From positions 605,398-669,397 of the forward strand of contig BPGU01000001.1 in assembly GCA_026003195.1 (NCBI GenBank): a stretch of DNA of 64,000 nucleotides. Direction: 5' to 3'. Positions 35,260 to 44,511 of this stretch are shown here, piece after piece. The notes beneath the pieces were generated by a model. It ran no database searches and had not been told where the DNA came from. It saw only the letters and a list, made by a program, of their open reading frames with translations. The number at the start of each line of letters is the position of its first letter. Within the stretch, counting starts at the first letter, position 1. A program made the position numbers and the translations under genes. The DNA comes from Armatimonadota bacterium (lineage in GTDB: Bacteria; Armatimonadota; HRBIN16).

Positions 35260-36330
35260 ATGCCGAAGTTTCGGGTTGGCTTCATCGGCACAGGGCGCAA
35301 ACCGGAGCGTCCCAGCCGTCTCGGTTTCGCAATGGCATACGCCCATGCCGAGGGTTACAAGAATCTGCCAGATTGTGAGCTGGTCGCTTGCGCAGACATT
35401 ATCGAAGAGAACGCAAGAGCCTTTGCCGCCACTTACGGCATTACCAGCGTCTACACCAGCCACCGGGAGATGCTGGAAAAGGAGCAACTGGACATCGTCA
35501 GCATCTGTACCTGGCCTATGACGCACGCCCAGCTGGTGATAGATTGCGCGGTGGCAGGTGTGAAAGCGGTTCATTGTGAAAAGCCGATGGACTACACCTG
35601 GGGCGCAGCGCGACTGATGGCACAGGAGTGCGAGAGGCGTGGGGTACGGCTGACCTTCAACCACCAGCGACGCTTTGGCAAGCCCTTCCGCATGGCGAAA
35701 AAGCTGCTGGATGAGGGTGTGGTAGGCGCATTAGTGCGCGTGGAGTTTGGCGCGGGGAACCTGTACGACTACGGCTCACACAACTTCGACATGTGCAACT
35801 ACTTCAATAACGAATCTCCCGCCGAGTGGGTGATAGCGCAGATTGATTATCGCACGGAGAATCTCATCTTCGGCACGCACAACGAGAATCAGGCGTACGC
35901 CCTGTGGAAATATCCCAACGGCGTGTGGGGAGTGGCATCCACAGGTGCGGGCGCGAAGCTGGTGGGAGCGCATCATCGTATCATCGGCAGCGATGGGTTG
36001 ATCGAACTGGGTAGTATGGAACCCGGCGCGCCCGCGCTGCGATACCGCCGATTCGGCAAAGGCGAATGGGAAGTGGTGGACTGCGGCAATGAGGATATGC
36101 ACGGCCCAGGCTATATCGACCGCGCCATCGCCGACATTGTGGCTGCTTTGCGTGAGGGACGTGAGTCCGAACTGTGTGCCCGCAACGCACTGAACGCCAC
36201 CGAGATCATCTTCGCCTGCTACGAATCGGTGCGTCGGCGCGGACGGGTGGACCTGCCGCTGACTATTACGGACAATCCGCTGGTGGACTTGATAGAGCGG
36301 GGAGAGATACAGCCTGAATCCGAAGGATAG
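35260..36330 (+). CDS. Gfo/Idh/MocA family oxidoreductase
   Basis: A 356-residue NAD(P)-dependent sugar dehydrogenase-like protein: Rossmann start VGFIGTGRK (variant GxGxx(G/A)), CEKPMDYTW with the conserved Glu-Lys-Pro, and a C-terminal alpha/beta substrate domain with GSDGLIELGS. The sugar substrate is unknown. GAAGGAGG precedes the ATG. It sits upstream of two glycoside-hydrolase-like genes but is separated from them by 157 bases. Confidence 0.87.
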   Translation: MPKFRVGFIGTGRKPERPSRLGFAMAYAHAEGYKNLPDCELVACADIIEENARAFAATYGITSVYTSHREMLEKEQLDIVSICTWPMTHAQLVIDCAVAGVKAVHCEKPMDYTWGAARLMAQECERRGVRLTFNHQRRFGKPFRMAKKLLDEGVVGALVRVEFGAGNLYDYGSHNFDMCNYFNNESPAEWVIAQIDYRTENLIFGTHNENQAYALWKYPNGVWGVASTGAGAKLVGAHHRIIGSDGLIELGSMEPGAPALRYRRFGKGEWEVVDCGNEDMHGPGYIDRAIADIVAALREGRESELCARNALNATEIIFACYESVRRRGRVDLPLTITDNPLVDLIERGEIQPESEG

Positions 36331-36487
36331 GTCTGTTTCGCCCTAGACGAACGCTGAGAAGCGTGTGCACTGCTGAGGGCGCGGGGGCTTCCATCGCTCT
36401 GCGTACTCCGCGCTCTCTGCGGTGAGATGTCTTTGAAAGTGGCGACGGCAATCCCCTGTCCTCCGCAAGGGAGGTGTACGAATCGCA

Positions 36488-39400
36488 ATGTGGATTATCA
36501 CCACTGTAATGCTGGCTATGACCATCTTTGCTGTGCCGACGCAAGCGCAGGTAGCATGGCATACCAGCCTCTGGGGAGCCAACGGCGGCGTCTGGAACAC
36601 TCGTGTGCCCGTGGTGCTAATGAACACTACTGCCGCCGAGATGAACGGCTATGCGCTGAGGTTGCGCATCGGCAAGGGAGAGGGAGAATTACCCCTGGAG
36701 GGTCAGGCTCGCGACAGGTTGCGCGTATGTAGTGAGGCGGGCATAGAGTATCTGTACCAGGTGGTATCCTCGCGTCGCGATTCCGCGCTGCGTCAGGGGG
36801 ATGAAATCTGCTTCGCAGTAGACGTGCCTGCCGGTAAGAAGGAAACCGTTTATATCTACGCAGGCAATCCGAATGCGCTTCCTGTGGACCTGTGGGAGAT
36901 ACACACCACCCTGCGCAACGGCAGCTTTGAGGAAGGGGACACCGCGCCAGCGCACTGGAACACAGGGCTTACTTCGCCGGCGCATCTGGCGATTTACCGT
37001 CGGAACGAAGGAAGGAACGGTGGTGCCTGTGTCTACCATCGAGTACAGGCGGGAGCTACTCCGCAGTGGGTGCAGTGGTCGCAGGGAAACATTCTGGTTA
37101 CGCCCGGGCGACGTTATGTGCTGCGCGGTTGGGTGCGCGCCCGCAACGCAAAGGGGCAAGTGGGCTATTACGTGCATGTGAACGGTGTTCGCCCGCAGAT
37201 GGTGAACATCGTGCAGAGCGCAGGGGGAGGAACCTACGACTGGCGACAGGTGGAGATACGTTTTGAGGTTCCTGCGGGCGGACAGACCGCTACTATCGGC
37301 ACGGTGCTGTACGGCGAGGGCGAAGCGTGGTACGATGACCTGACTCTGGAAGTGGAGGAGGGCAGCGCGTTGGCGGTGCAGTGGCGTGTTCTACCTGTAG
37401 AGCGGATGAATCTGAAGAGGGCGCCTGTCAGGCAGGTAGCCTGGCGTTCAGAGTGGCTGGTTCGGGCATCCGTGGTCGTACGCCACTTTGGCGAGTCTCC
37501 CACGCAGAAGGCGGTGATGGTGTCATTACCCCGCGCGGTGCACCTGGTGCGGCGGCTGACGGGGAGTGTGCAGCTGCCCCTGCGCGCTCAGGTGGTGGAC
37601 TCGGCAAGTGGTCAAACTCTGCCCGCTATCTGGGTGGACGGCTGGCTCTATTTCGCGGCGCGCCTACAGCCGCAGTCGGAGCATCGCTTTGAGGTTTTTC
37701 TCTCCCGCGAACCCGCTGGCAGTGAGTGGTTACGCGCGTATGAACAGATGTTACACAGCGCGATGAACCTCGCGCAGGAGGGAGATTTCGAATCGCGTGA
37801 GCGCACCCTGCAGCTCTGGTCGGCAAGCGGCGAGGCGACAGGCACCGACGGATTCACTGCTGAGGTAGTCTCTCCTGGCAAGTTCGGCAGCAATGCCCTG
37901 CGCCTGCATGTTCCCCCAGAGCGGAAAGCGGATTGGCTGGGCTGGCGGCTGTTGAATGTACCTGTACAGCCCTCCTCGCGCTACCTGTACGCGGCGTGGG
38001 TGAAAACAGAAGGCATCACGGGTGGCAGCGTGGACATCCACGGGCACTTCAAGACGGCGGAGAATGCCCTGTCCCAGCAAGCACCTTTCTTCTCCAGCGG
38101 GCGTCGGTTAACGGGAGACAACGACTGGACGCTTTGCGCCTCCCAAATCGTTACCCCTTCTGACGTGCACCACGTGGAACTGCACCTGACCATGAATGTA
38201 CACGGTACCGTGTGGCATGATGGTGTGCTGTTCGTGCCGGTGGAGGAGGGGACGGTCACGCAGGTACACACAAACCCCGCCCTGTTGCCCGGGCGTTCTC
38301 TGGCACTGTGGCAGGTGAACCCGCTGGTGAAGGTGTTCCCGGACGACCCGCCGCGCCCTGTCAGCCAGCAGCTGCACATCGAATGCGCCCGCAACGAGTG
38401 GGAACCCGTACAGGTTGCTCTCTGGAGCAGGCAACCGCTACAGGGCGTCACGGTGAGCGTTTCACCGCTCCGACACGCTTCGGGGGCAATACTGCCGGCG
38501 CCCCGGCTCTATCGTGTGCAAACGGTGCCGGTGGACGTGCCTACGAACTACTACGTCAGCCGCTTGCCAGGGTACTGCCGACATGTGCCAAGAGGAACTC
38601 CCTCCTGTGATGGCTGGGCAGGCGAGTGGCCCGACCCGATGGTACCCTTGAAAACGTTCCACTTGCCTGCTGGGCGCACGCAGGCGTTGTGGATAGACTG
38701 CTATGTGCCTGCGCACGCTCCCGCAGGAGAGTATCGGGGCATGGTCACCGTGCAGGCATCCGGGAAGAGGCTGATGCAGGTTCCGCTACGGGTGACCGTT
38801 TGGAACTTCACTCTGCCCAGGCGCAGCCACCTGCGCATCGTGTACGACCTGCGTTCGGGACCGGGCTGGGACGTCACCGCTGGCGAAGACCCCGAGATGC
38901 TGAAGCGCTGGTATCGCCTGATGGCGGAGCATCGGGTGAACCCCGACGTGGTGCTTCCTGCGCCAGAGTTCCGATACGAGAACGGGCAAGTGACGATGGA
39001 TACTTCGCGCTTCGAGCCGATGGCGCGCTACTGCTTTGAGGATCTGGGATTCAACCACTGCTACACCCCGTGGCTGTTCTACGCGATGGGCTGGGCGTAT
39101 CCGCTCCCTTCCAAGTTCGGTCTTCAGCCGCGCACGCCGGAATACGAGAGAGCGTTGCAGGACGCCTACCGTCAACTGGTGGACTTCTTCACCCGCAACG
39201 GTTGGCGAGACCGCCTCGTGTACTACCTCTCTGATGAGCCGCATCTGAACAACCGGCAGGTGGTGGAGGATTTGCGTTACTTCATCGGTATCATCAAACC
39301 GGTTGCGCCCGATGTGCCCATCTTTTCCAGCACCTGGTACCACTCGCCGGACATGGACGGTTACCTGACGATGTGGGGTATCGGGCAGTACGGCGTGTTT

Positions 39401-39967
39401 CCGGTACAGAAGATGCGAGAGCGACGCGCTGCAGGCGACCGCCTGCTTTTCACTACTGATGGTCAACAGTGCCTCGATACACCCTACCTTGCCACCGAGC
39501 GGCTGTTGCCTCTTTATTGCTTCGTGTACGACGTAGAGGGGTACGAGTTCTGGGGATTCTCCTGGTGGACATACAATCCCTGGCAGAAAGGCTGGCACCA
39601 GTATATCTCTCAGAGCGACCAGGGACAGGAGTTCTACTGGATACGCTACCCCAACGGCGACGGCTATATCGCCTACCCGGGCGAACCCGTCGGCAGCAAG
39701 GAGCCGTTGCCCAGTATCCGCCTGAAAGCGGTGCGCGAGGGAGCGGAAGATTACGAGTACTACCTGTTGTGGAAGCAGGCAGTGGAGCAGGCGCGGCAGG
39801 CGGGCAAAGAGGTGTCCGCAGCGGGGGCACTGCAGAAGCGGATGGAGTCCCTCGTGTCTATCCCAAACGCCGGCGGTCTGCGCTCTACGCAGATTCTCCC
39901 CGACCCGGACGCGGTGTATCGTCTGAGAAGGGAGATTGCCAGGCAAATCCTGCAATGGAGGCGTTAA
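36488..39967 (+). CDS. Large secreted GH123-like (DUF4091) protein
   Basis: A 1159-residue protein with signal peptide (to VPTQA). Residues 20-120 are a beta domain, 130-290 and 410-600 carry carbohydrate-binding-like jelly rolls (FEEGDTAPAHWNTG; FESRERTLQLWSASG), and residues about 790-1155 form a DUF4091/GH123-type catalytic region with the Asp-Glu pair in LSDEPHLNN (Asp916-Glu917). GH123 enzymes are substrate-assisted beta-N-acetylgalactosaminidases; whether this protein has that activity is not established. The GH51-like gene begins one base after the stop, so they form an operon. Confidence 0.78.
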   Translation: MWIITTVMLAMTIFAVPTQAQVAWHTSLWGANGGVWNTRVPVVLMNTTAAEMNGYALRLRIGKGEGELPLEGQARDRLRVCSEAGIEYLYQVVSSRRDSALRQGDEICFAVDVPAGKKETVYIYAGNPNALPVDLWEIHTTLRNGSFEEGDTAPAHWNTGLTSPAHLAIYRRNEGRNGGACVYHRVQAGATPQWVQWSQGNILVTPGRRYVLRGWVRARNAKGQVGYYVHVNGVRPQMVNIVQSAGGGTYDWRQVEIRFEVPAGGQTATIGTVLYGEGEAWYDDLTLEVEEGSALAVQWRVLPVERMNLKRAPVRQVAWRSEWLVRASVVVRHFGESPTQKAVMVSLPRAVHLVRRLTGSVQLPLRAQVVDSASGQTLPAIWVDGWLYFAARLQPQSEHRFEVFLSREPAGSEWLRAYEQMLHSAMNLAQEGDFESRERTLQLWSASGEATGTDGFTAEVVSPGKFGSNALRLHVPPERKADWLGWRLLNVPVQPSSRYLYAAWVKTEGITGGSVDIHGHFKTAENALSQQAPFFSSGRRLTGDNDWTLCASQIVTPSDVHHVELHLTMNVHGTVWHDGVLFVPVEEGTVTQVHTNPALLPGRSLALWQVNPLVKVFPDDPPRPVSQQLHIECARNEWEPVQVALWSRQPLQGVTVSVSPLRHASGAILPAPRLYRVQTVPVDVPTNYYVSRLPGYCRHVPRGTPSCDGWAGEWPDPMVPLKTFHLPAGRTQALWIDCYVPAHAPAGEYRGMVTVQASGKRLMQVPLRVTVWNFTLPRRSHLRIVYDLRSGPGWDVTAGEDPEMLKRWYRLMAEHRVNPDVVLPAPEFRYENGQVTMDTSRFEPMARYCFEDLGFNHCYTPWLFYAMGWAYPLPSKFGLQPRTPEYERALQDAYRQLVDFFTRNGWRDRLVYYLSDEPHLNNRQVVEDLRYFIGIIKPVAPDVPIFSSTWYHSPDMDGYLTMWGIGQYGVFPVQKMRERRAAGDRLLFTTDGQQCLDTPYLATERLLPLYCFVYDVEGYEFWGFSWWTYNPWQKGWHQYISQSDQGQEFYWIRYPNGDGYIAYPGEPVGSKEPLPSIRLKAVREGAEDYEYYLLWKQAVEQARQAGKEVSAAGALQKRMESLVSIPNAGGLRSTQILPDPDAVYRLRREIARQILQWRR

Positions 39968-39968
39968 G

Positions 39969-41924
39969 ATGCCACCTCTACAGGCGCGTGTCACTCTTTT
40001 CGTGGACAGAGCTGTTGGCAAGGTGAACCGCTGGGTCTTCGGCAACAACATGCTGGGATATCAAAAGGGCGGCTGGCCTTATGCGGAACCGATATACCAT
40101 GACCGCGGGGCGGGAATCTGGGACCCGGAGCGTAGACGCCCCGTACCGGAGATGGTCGCTCTGGCAAAAAACGTCGGATTAAGCGTGGCGCGCTATCCGG
40201 GCGGGTGCGGTGTACATCTGTTCGACTGGAAAAAGACGGTGGGACCGCTGGAGGCACGACCGGAGCAGCTGTTCGGCTTGCCGGAGTTTCTGCAATGCTG
40301 TGAGGCAATGGGGGCAGTACCCCTGATCACTCTCGCCGATTATCACGGCACAGCGCAGGACGCAGCCGACATGGTGGAGTACCTGAACGCCCCAGCCGAT
40401 GCGCGGCACCCCTGGGCGCAGCTGCGGGCAAAGGATGGGAGACGTCAATCGTGGAATGTGCGGTGGTTCGAATACGGTAACGAGACGGAACATGGTGACC
40501 ACGTGTCACGTCGTATGTCGCCCACCGAGTATGCCCAGAACTACCTGCAGTACCGTCGGGCAATGAAAGCAGTGGACCCTCGTATCCAACTGGGGGCGGT
40601 GGTAGCGACGGGTTTTCCCCGCCTGGATGACTGGGCGCGTCCTGTGCTGGATATCCTGGGTAAGGAGGTGGATTTCGTCATCCACCACAGCTACATCCCT
40701 CAGTACTCTCGCGAGGACGGAGTGCCGCCAGCGGAGGAGCTGTTCGCGCTGGCGTTCGCCTGCCCCGACCAGATTCAGAGTTACTACGACGACCTGCGCC
40801 GGCTGTTACAAGAGACCACCGGCAGAGACAACGTGCCCATTGCCGTTACCGAATTCAACGGGCACTTTGTGCAGGAGAAGCCTGTGCCGTATCGCCATAC
40901 GCTGGGCAACGCTCTGCTCAATGCTGAGATGTTGCGGGTGTTCCTGAACCCGAAGAACCATATCCTTATGGCGAATTTCTGGCAGTTTTGCAACGAGTAC
41001 TGGGGGATGGTGAAAGGCTACACCCACCTGGGCGAGCGGCTGGTCAAGCGTCCACAGTACTACCCCTTTGAGCTCTACCACCACCACTTCGGCGACGAAC
41101 TGATAGAGGTGCAGGTCGAGTCTCCCCGTTTCGAGGTGGATAGCGGTTACGGGGTAGCTCCAGCGCGAGGGAAGGGGCAGCGCGGCGGCGCTGTCGGTGT
41201 ACCTGTTAAACCTGCGGAGGGGTGGAGGATCCAGCCCCTTGCCGGTGTGGAACAGAGGCTGGACAACGGCGTGCTGGCGGTGGAGTTTTGCAAGGGGGAG
41301 GACATCAATTACTACCATGCACGGGTGGTGCTTCCCGCAAAACCGAATACGCTTTACCGCCTGAGCGGATGGGTGAAGACGGAAAATCTCCGCTCCAGCC
41401 GGGGGGCTTGTTTCCAGATTGGCGATGCGCGTGGCTGGCTGGCAACTCGCTCTGCGGCGATTACTCCCGAAATTACCGGCACGTCCGGCTGGACACGGGT
41501 GGAGGTAGAATACCGCACCCTGCCCGACACACGCGAGGTGGAAGTGCTGGCGCGTCGCCTGGAAGGCGGAGGGACGGTATCCGGCAAGGCATGGTATCGC
41601 GATGTGCAGATTCAAGAGGTAGTTCCCCGCGCTTTCCCTGCTGTGCCCTACCTTTCCGCGATTGCCAGTCGCAGGGGACGGCAAAGAGCATACGCGATAA
41701 TGGTCAACAAGCATCTGAGTTTGCCTTTGCAGGTGGAGGTAGAGGTGCGAGGCATCTCCCCTCGCGATGCGGCGTTGTGGGTACTTTCCGGCGAGCGAGT
41801 GGATTCCACAAACGAACAGAACCCGAACGCGGTTGGCGTGACGCATCGTGCTCTGGGCAAGGTGGGGCATCGCTTCAACGTGGAACTGCCTCCACACTCC
41901 ATGGCAGCGTTACAGATAGAGTGA
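39969..41924 (+). CDS. GH51-like alpha-L-arabinofuranosidase family protein
   Basis: A 651-residue clan GH-A enzyme. The barrel shows RYPGGCGVHLFDWKKTVGP, the acid/base Glu172 in YGNETEHG and the nucleophile Glu295 in VTEFNGHF. The C-terminal part has a beta domain and a carbohydrate-binding-like region (LPAKPNTLYRLSGWVKTE). No signal peptide is seen with the ATG at 39969, so it may be cytoplasmic; an alternative start 33 bases upstream gives none either. It is in an operon with the GH123-like gene, suggesting joint attack on a branched glycan. Confidence 0.78.
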   Translation: MPPLQARVTLFVDRAVGKVNRWVFGNNMLGYQKGGWPYAEPIYHDRGAGIWDPERRRPVPEMVALAKNVGLSVARYPGGCGVHLFDWKKTVGPLEARPEQLFGLPEFLQCCEAMGAVPLITLADYHGTAQDAADMVEYLNAPADARHPWAQLRAKDGRRQSWNVRWFEYGNETEHGDHVSRRMSPTEYAQNYLQYRRAMKAVDPRIQLGAVVATGFPRLDDWARPVLDILGKEVDFVIHHSYIPQYSREDGVPPAEELFALAFACPDQIQSYYDDLRRLLQETTGRDNVPIAVTEFNGHFVQEKPVPYRHTLGNALLNAEMLRVFLNPKNHILMANFWQFCNEYWGMVKGYTHLGERLVKRPQYYPFELYHHHFGDELIEVQVESPRFEVDSGYGVAPARGKGQRGGAVGVPVKPAEGWRIQPLAGVEQRLDNGVLAVEFCKGEDINYYHARVVLPAKPNTLYRLSGWVKTENLRSSRGACFQIGDARGWLATRSAAITPEITGTSGWTRVEVEYRTLPDTREVEVLARRLEGGGTVSGKAWYRDVQIQEVVPRAFPAVPYLSAIASRRGRQRAYAIMVNKHLSLPLQVEVEVRGISPRDAALWVLSGERVDSTNEQNPNAVGVTHRALGKVGHRFNVELPPHSMAALQIE

Positions 41925-41991
41925 ACACCTGTCCTGCGTGAAGAAGCCGCTGTGCCGTATAGAGTATAATGAGAGCGAGGGGGTGAAGAGC

Positions 41992-42795
41992 ATGGCAAGT
42001 CCTTTTCCCGGTATGGACCCGTATCTGGAGGACAAGTCGCTCTGGAACGACGTGCACCATAGCATGACCACATATATCCGCAACGCGCTACAGCGGCAGG
42101 TGCGCCCGCGATATAGCGTGCGCATTGAGGAGCGCGTGTACGTGCAGGAGGTATCTCGGGAGATTGTGCCCGACGTTTCGGTGCTGCAGCGCGCGCCGCG
42201 TCGGGAGGATGAGCCGGGCGTCGCTGTGCTGGAGGAGACCTGTGACCCCCCTCTGGTGTTGCACGTTGAAGAGCAGCTCCACACCGAAGGCGTTATTCAC
42301 ATTCTGGACCGCACACGCGAGATGCGTCTGGTGACGGTGATGGAGCTGCTCAGCCCGACCAATAAGGAGCCGGGCTCCAAAGGGTGGGAGCTGTACAAGC
42401 GCAAGCAGGAGGAGATTCTGCGAAGCGATGTGCATCTGGTGGAGATAGACCTGCTGCGTGGCGGCGAGTATGTGCTTGCTCCACCTTACCATCGGCTTGT
42501 GCAAGAGATAGGCACGAGCTGGCATTACCTCATCAGTATCAGCCGCGCCGACATGCCCTACGACTTCCTGCTGTATCCACGCACGGTGCGTGACCGCTTG
42601 CCTCGCATTCCCATTCCGCTGGCTATCGGTGACCGGGATGCCGTGCTGGACCTGCAGGCGGTGCTCCAGCAGTGCTACGAAGACGGCGCGTACGAAGATG
42701 TGGTCGATTACCGTCGGGAGCCTCCTCCGCCACCCTTCAGTGCGGAAGACTCTGCCTGGATCGAACAGCTGCTCCGGGAGACAGGGCGACGATAA
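41992..42795 (+). CDS. DUF4058 family protein
   Basis: A 267-residue cytoplasmic protein with the DUF4058 N-terminal signature SPFPGMDPYLEDKSLW, VMELLSPTNKEPG and EIDLLRGG, a PD-(D/E)XK-like core by appearance (LSPxNK). Function unknown; multiple copies occur in cyanobacteria and Armatimonadota. GAGGGGGTG before the ATG; a TATAAT lies at 41965-41970. Confidence 0.8.
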   Translation: MASPFPGMDPYLEDKSLWNDVHHSMTTYIRNALQRQVRPRYSVRIEERVYVQEVSREIVPDVSVLQRAPRREDEPGVAVLEETCDPPLVLHVEEQLHTEGVIHILDRTREMRLVTVMELLSPTNKEPGSKGWELYKRKQEEILRSDVHLVEIDLLRGGEYVLAPPYHRLVQEIGTSWHYLISISRADMPYDFLLYPRTVRDRLPRIPIPLAIGDRDAVLDLQAVLQQCYEDGAYEDVVDYRREPPPPPFSAEDSAWIEQLLRETGRR

Positions 42796-42807
42796 AACCA
42801 CAAAAAC

Positions 42808-42870
42808 ACAAAAAAAGAGCCCCATCTGAGTGCGTCGCGGCACTCTCGACAGGGCATGGAGGGCTTTTTC
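42808..42870. terminator. Bidirectional terminator between convergent genes
   Basis: A hairpin with outer arms AGCCC (42817) and GGGCT (42861) and an inner stem GAGTGC/GCACTC. T-runs flank it on both strands (GGGCTTTTTCC forward; GGGCTCTTTTTTTG reverse). Confidence 0.65.
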
Positions 42871-42883
42871 CAGAAACGCAAGC

Positions 42884-43075
42884 CTACTGTCCCTCTTTCT
42901 GCTCTTCGCGCGTTTGTCCGTAAGTAGGCGGCGTCTGCTGGTTGTTCTGCTGCTGGTTGATAGTGGCTGGCGGTGCTCCGGGGGGTGGTCCAGGTTTATC
43001 CGCGCAGCTGCTCAACACAACAGCGGTCAGGAGGGTCATCAGTATCGCCAGTATTCTGAAGAAGGTGCGTTCCAT
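42884..43075 (-). CDS. Small lipoprotein
   Basis: A 63-residue protein with a lipoprotein signal (MERTFF, hydrophobic 8-22, lipobox VLSSC) and a proline/glutamine-rich tail. GGGAG seven bases before ATG. It is 15 bases after the prepilin-like gene and likely co-transcribed; its function is unknown. Confidence 0.6.
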   Translation of the reverse strand: MERTFFRILAILMTLLTAVVLSSCADKPGPPPGAPPATINQQQNNQQTPPTYGQTREEQKEGQ

Positions 43076-43090
43076 CACCACACTCCCTTT

Positions 43091-43918
43091 TTAGGGCCAG
43101 CCCTGATCGTCGCCCAGCAGACCGTCGCGCCACAGGCGTGCCATCGGCGGACTAATGGCGAAGCGACCTTCGTAGCTCTTGAACCACTCGTAGCGATACC
43201 ACTTGGCGTGCCCATCGGCAAAGGTGCAGTTGATACCACCGTTGTGTCGCCCCGAGAGCTGGTCAAAGACCTGATTCCACGTGGTGCCGCCCGGTTCAAT
43301 GTAAGGTCCGTTATTGGGGCTGTACGGGTTGGTATCGGGAGGAACATCTTCGGAACCGCTGCGAGACTCGGCGATGACGATGAGGTCGGCAGTGGTCTCC
43401 CAGCCAGCCTCGTTGTGCTCGTAGCCGCTGTAGCTGGTGCGGTTGTAGCCGTAGTTGGCGATGAGCTCTTCGTTCTTCGCGTAGTTGCCGTAAATGATGG
43501 GGGCAGGTTTGGAGCAGCCTCGTGCGGTGCGCACGCTGGCAGGTACGTTGCCCGGGAAGGTGCCTACCAGCTTCACGTAGGGTGCATCGTCGCCCCATGT
43601 CAAACAGCCGTCGTCAGCAGTGAACTCGATCATTTGCGGTCGCGGAGCCGACGACTGCGGGCAGATGAAAATGTCCCAGCTCTTGATGTACGGCTGGAGA
43701 GGAATGTGCCACTCCCACCAGTTGAATACGAAGAAGCCATCGTAGTCCTGCGCATACATGCGCATTGCGGTACCCAGCTGGCGGGTGTTGCTCAGACAGC
43801 TCGCTGCGCGCGCCTTTGCCCGCGCCTGTGAGAAGACGGGGAACAGGATCGCTGCCAGTATCGCGATAATCGCGATCACCACCAGCAGCTCAATCAGTGT
43901 GAAAGCCACACGTTTCAT
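43091..43918 (-). CDS. Type IV pilin-like (prepilin) protein, DUF1559/H-X9-DG type
   Basis: A 275-residue protein with the prepilin leader and first helix ([19 protein letters not shown]; cleavage expected before the Phe, Glu5 present), then a globular domain ending in [10 protein letters not shown], the H-x9-DG-type signature of DUF1559. Such proteins are abundant in Planctomycetes and Armatimonadota as pseudopilin-like surface proteins. AAGGAGG precedes ATG. Confidence 0.88.
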   Translation of the reverse strand: MKRVAFTLIELLVVIAIIAILAAILFPVFSQARAKARAASCLSNTRQLGTAMRMYAQDYDGFFVFNWWEWHIPLQPYIKSWDIFICPQSSAPRPQMIEFTADDGCLTWGDDAPYVKLVGTFPGNVPASVRTARGCSKPAPIIYGNYAKNEELIANYGYNRTSYSGYEHNEAGWETTADLIVIAESRSGSEDVPPDTNPYSPNNGPYIEPGGTTWNQVFDQLSGRHNGGINCTFADGHAKWYRYEWFKSYEGRFAISPPMARLWRDGLLGDDQGWP

Positions 43919-44051
43919 GACATGTCCTCCTTCTCAGAGTTTATCAGCCACAGTGTATCAGGCGCAGTTTAAGGGCGTGTTGTGAGGGTGTTAAGTGAGT
44001 GTTAAAGGCTGGGCGGGATAGGGAATAACCTTCTGGAGGTGTGTACAGGAG

Positions 44052-44432
44052 ATGATGAACCGTGCTGTGCAACCGTTGCTGGAGCTGCGCGAGAACGAAC
44101 TCGTTCATCACGGGCTTGCCAGACAGCAGGAGGCTCTATTTGCCTACGCGCAGGAGGACGACACTGCCAGCGTGTACGACCTTTACAGCCAGGCGGTAGG
44201 CTCCGCTGTGCTGATACCCAGCTGGGATGGCGATGCCCATCGATATTACCTGATGACTCATCTGAGCGAGGTACAGTGGCTGCAGCGCGAGGACGACGAA
44301 GCTGTCGTCCTGTGGGATTTTCGCAACGAAGCAGTGGTTGTCGTGCGCCTGCAAGATGGGCGCTTCAACACGCGTGTGTTCACCAGCACCATCGAGTGCG
44401 AGGAAGCGGTGCCCGTCAGTGCGGTAGCATGA
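44052..44432 (+). CDS. Hypothetical protein
   Basis: A 126-residue, acidic, soluble protein, no family recognised. It starts at one of two tandem ATGs (44052 or 44055) after GGAGGTGTGTACAGGAG. Sequence is rich in Glu, Asp and Val, with alternating beta strands in the second half (AVVVVRLQDG). Confidence 0.5.
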   Translation: MMNRAVQPLLELRENELVHHGLARQQEALFAYAQEDDTASVYDLYSQAVGSAVLIPSWDGDAHRYYLMTHLSEVQWLQREDDEAVVLWDFRNEAVVVVRLQDGRFNTRVFTSTIECEEAVPVSAVA

Positions 44433-44511
44433 GAGAGCGTATCTCTGGGCGGACGGAGCATCGCCTTCCCAATTGCCTCGCCCAGGGCGACGCTCCGCCT
44501 TGACCGTTGTC

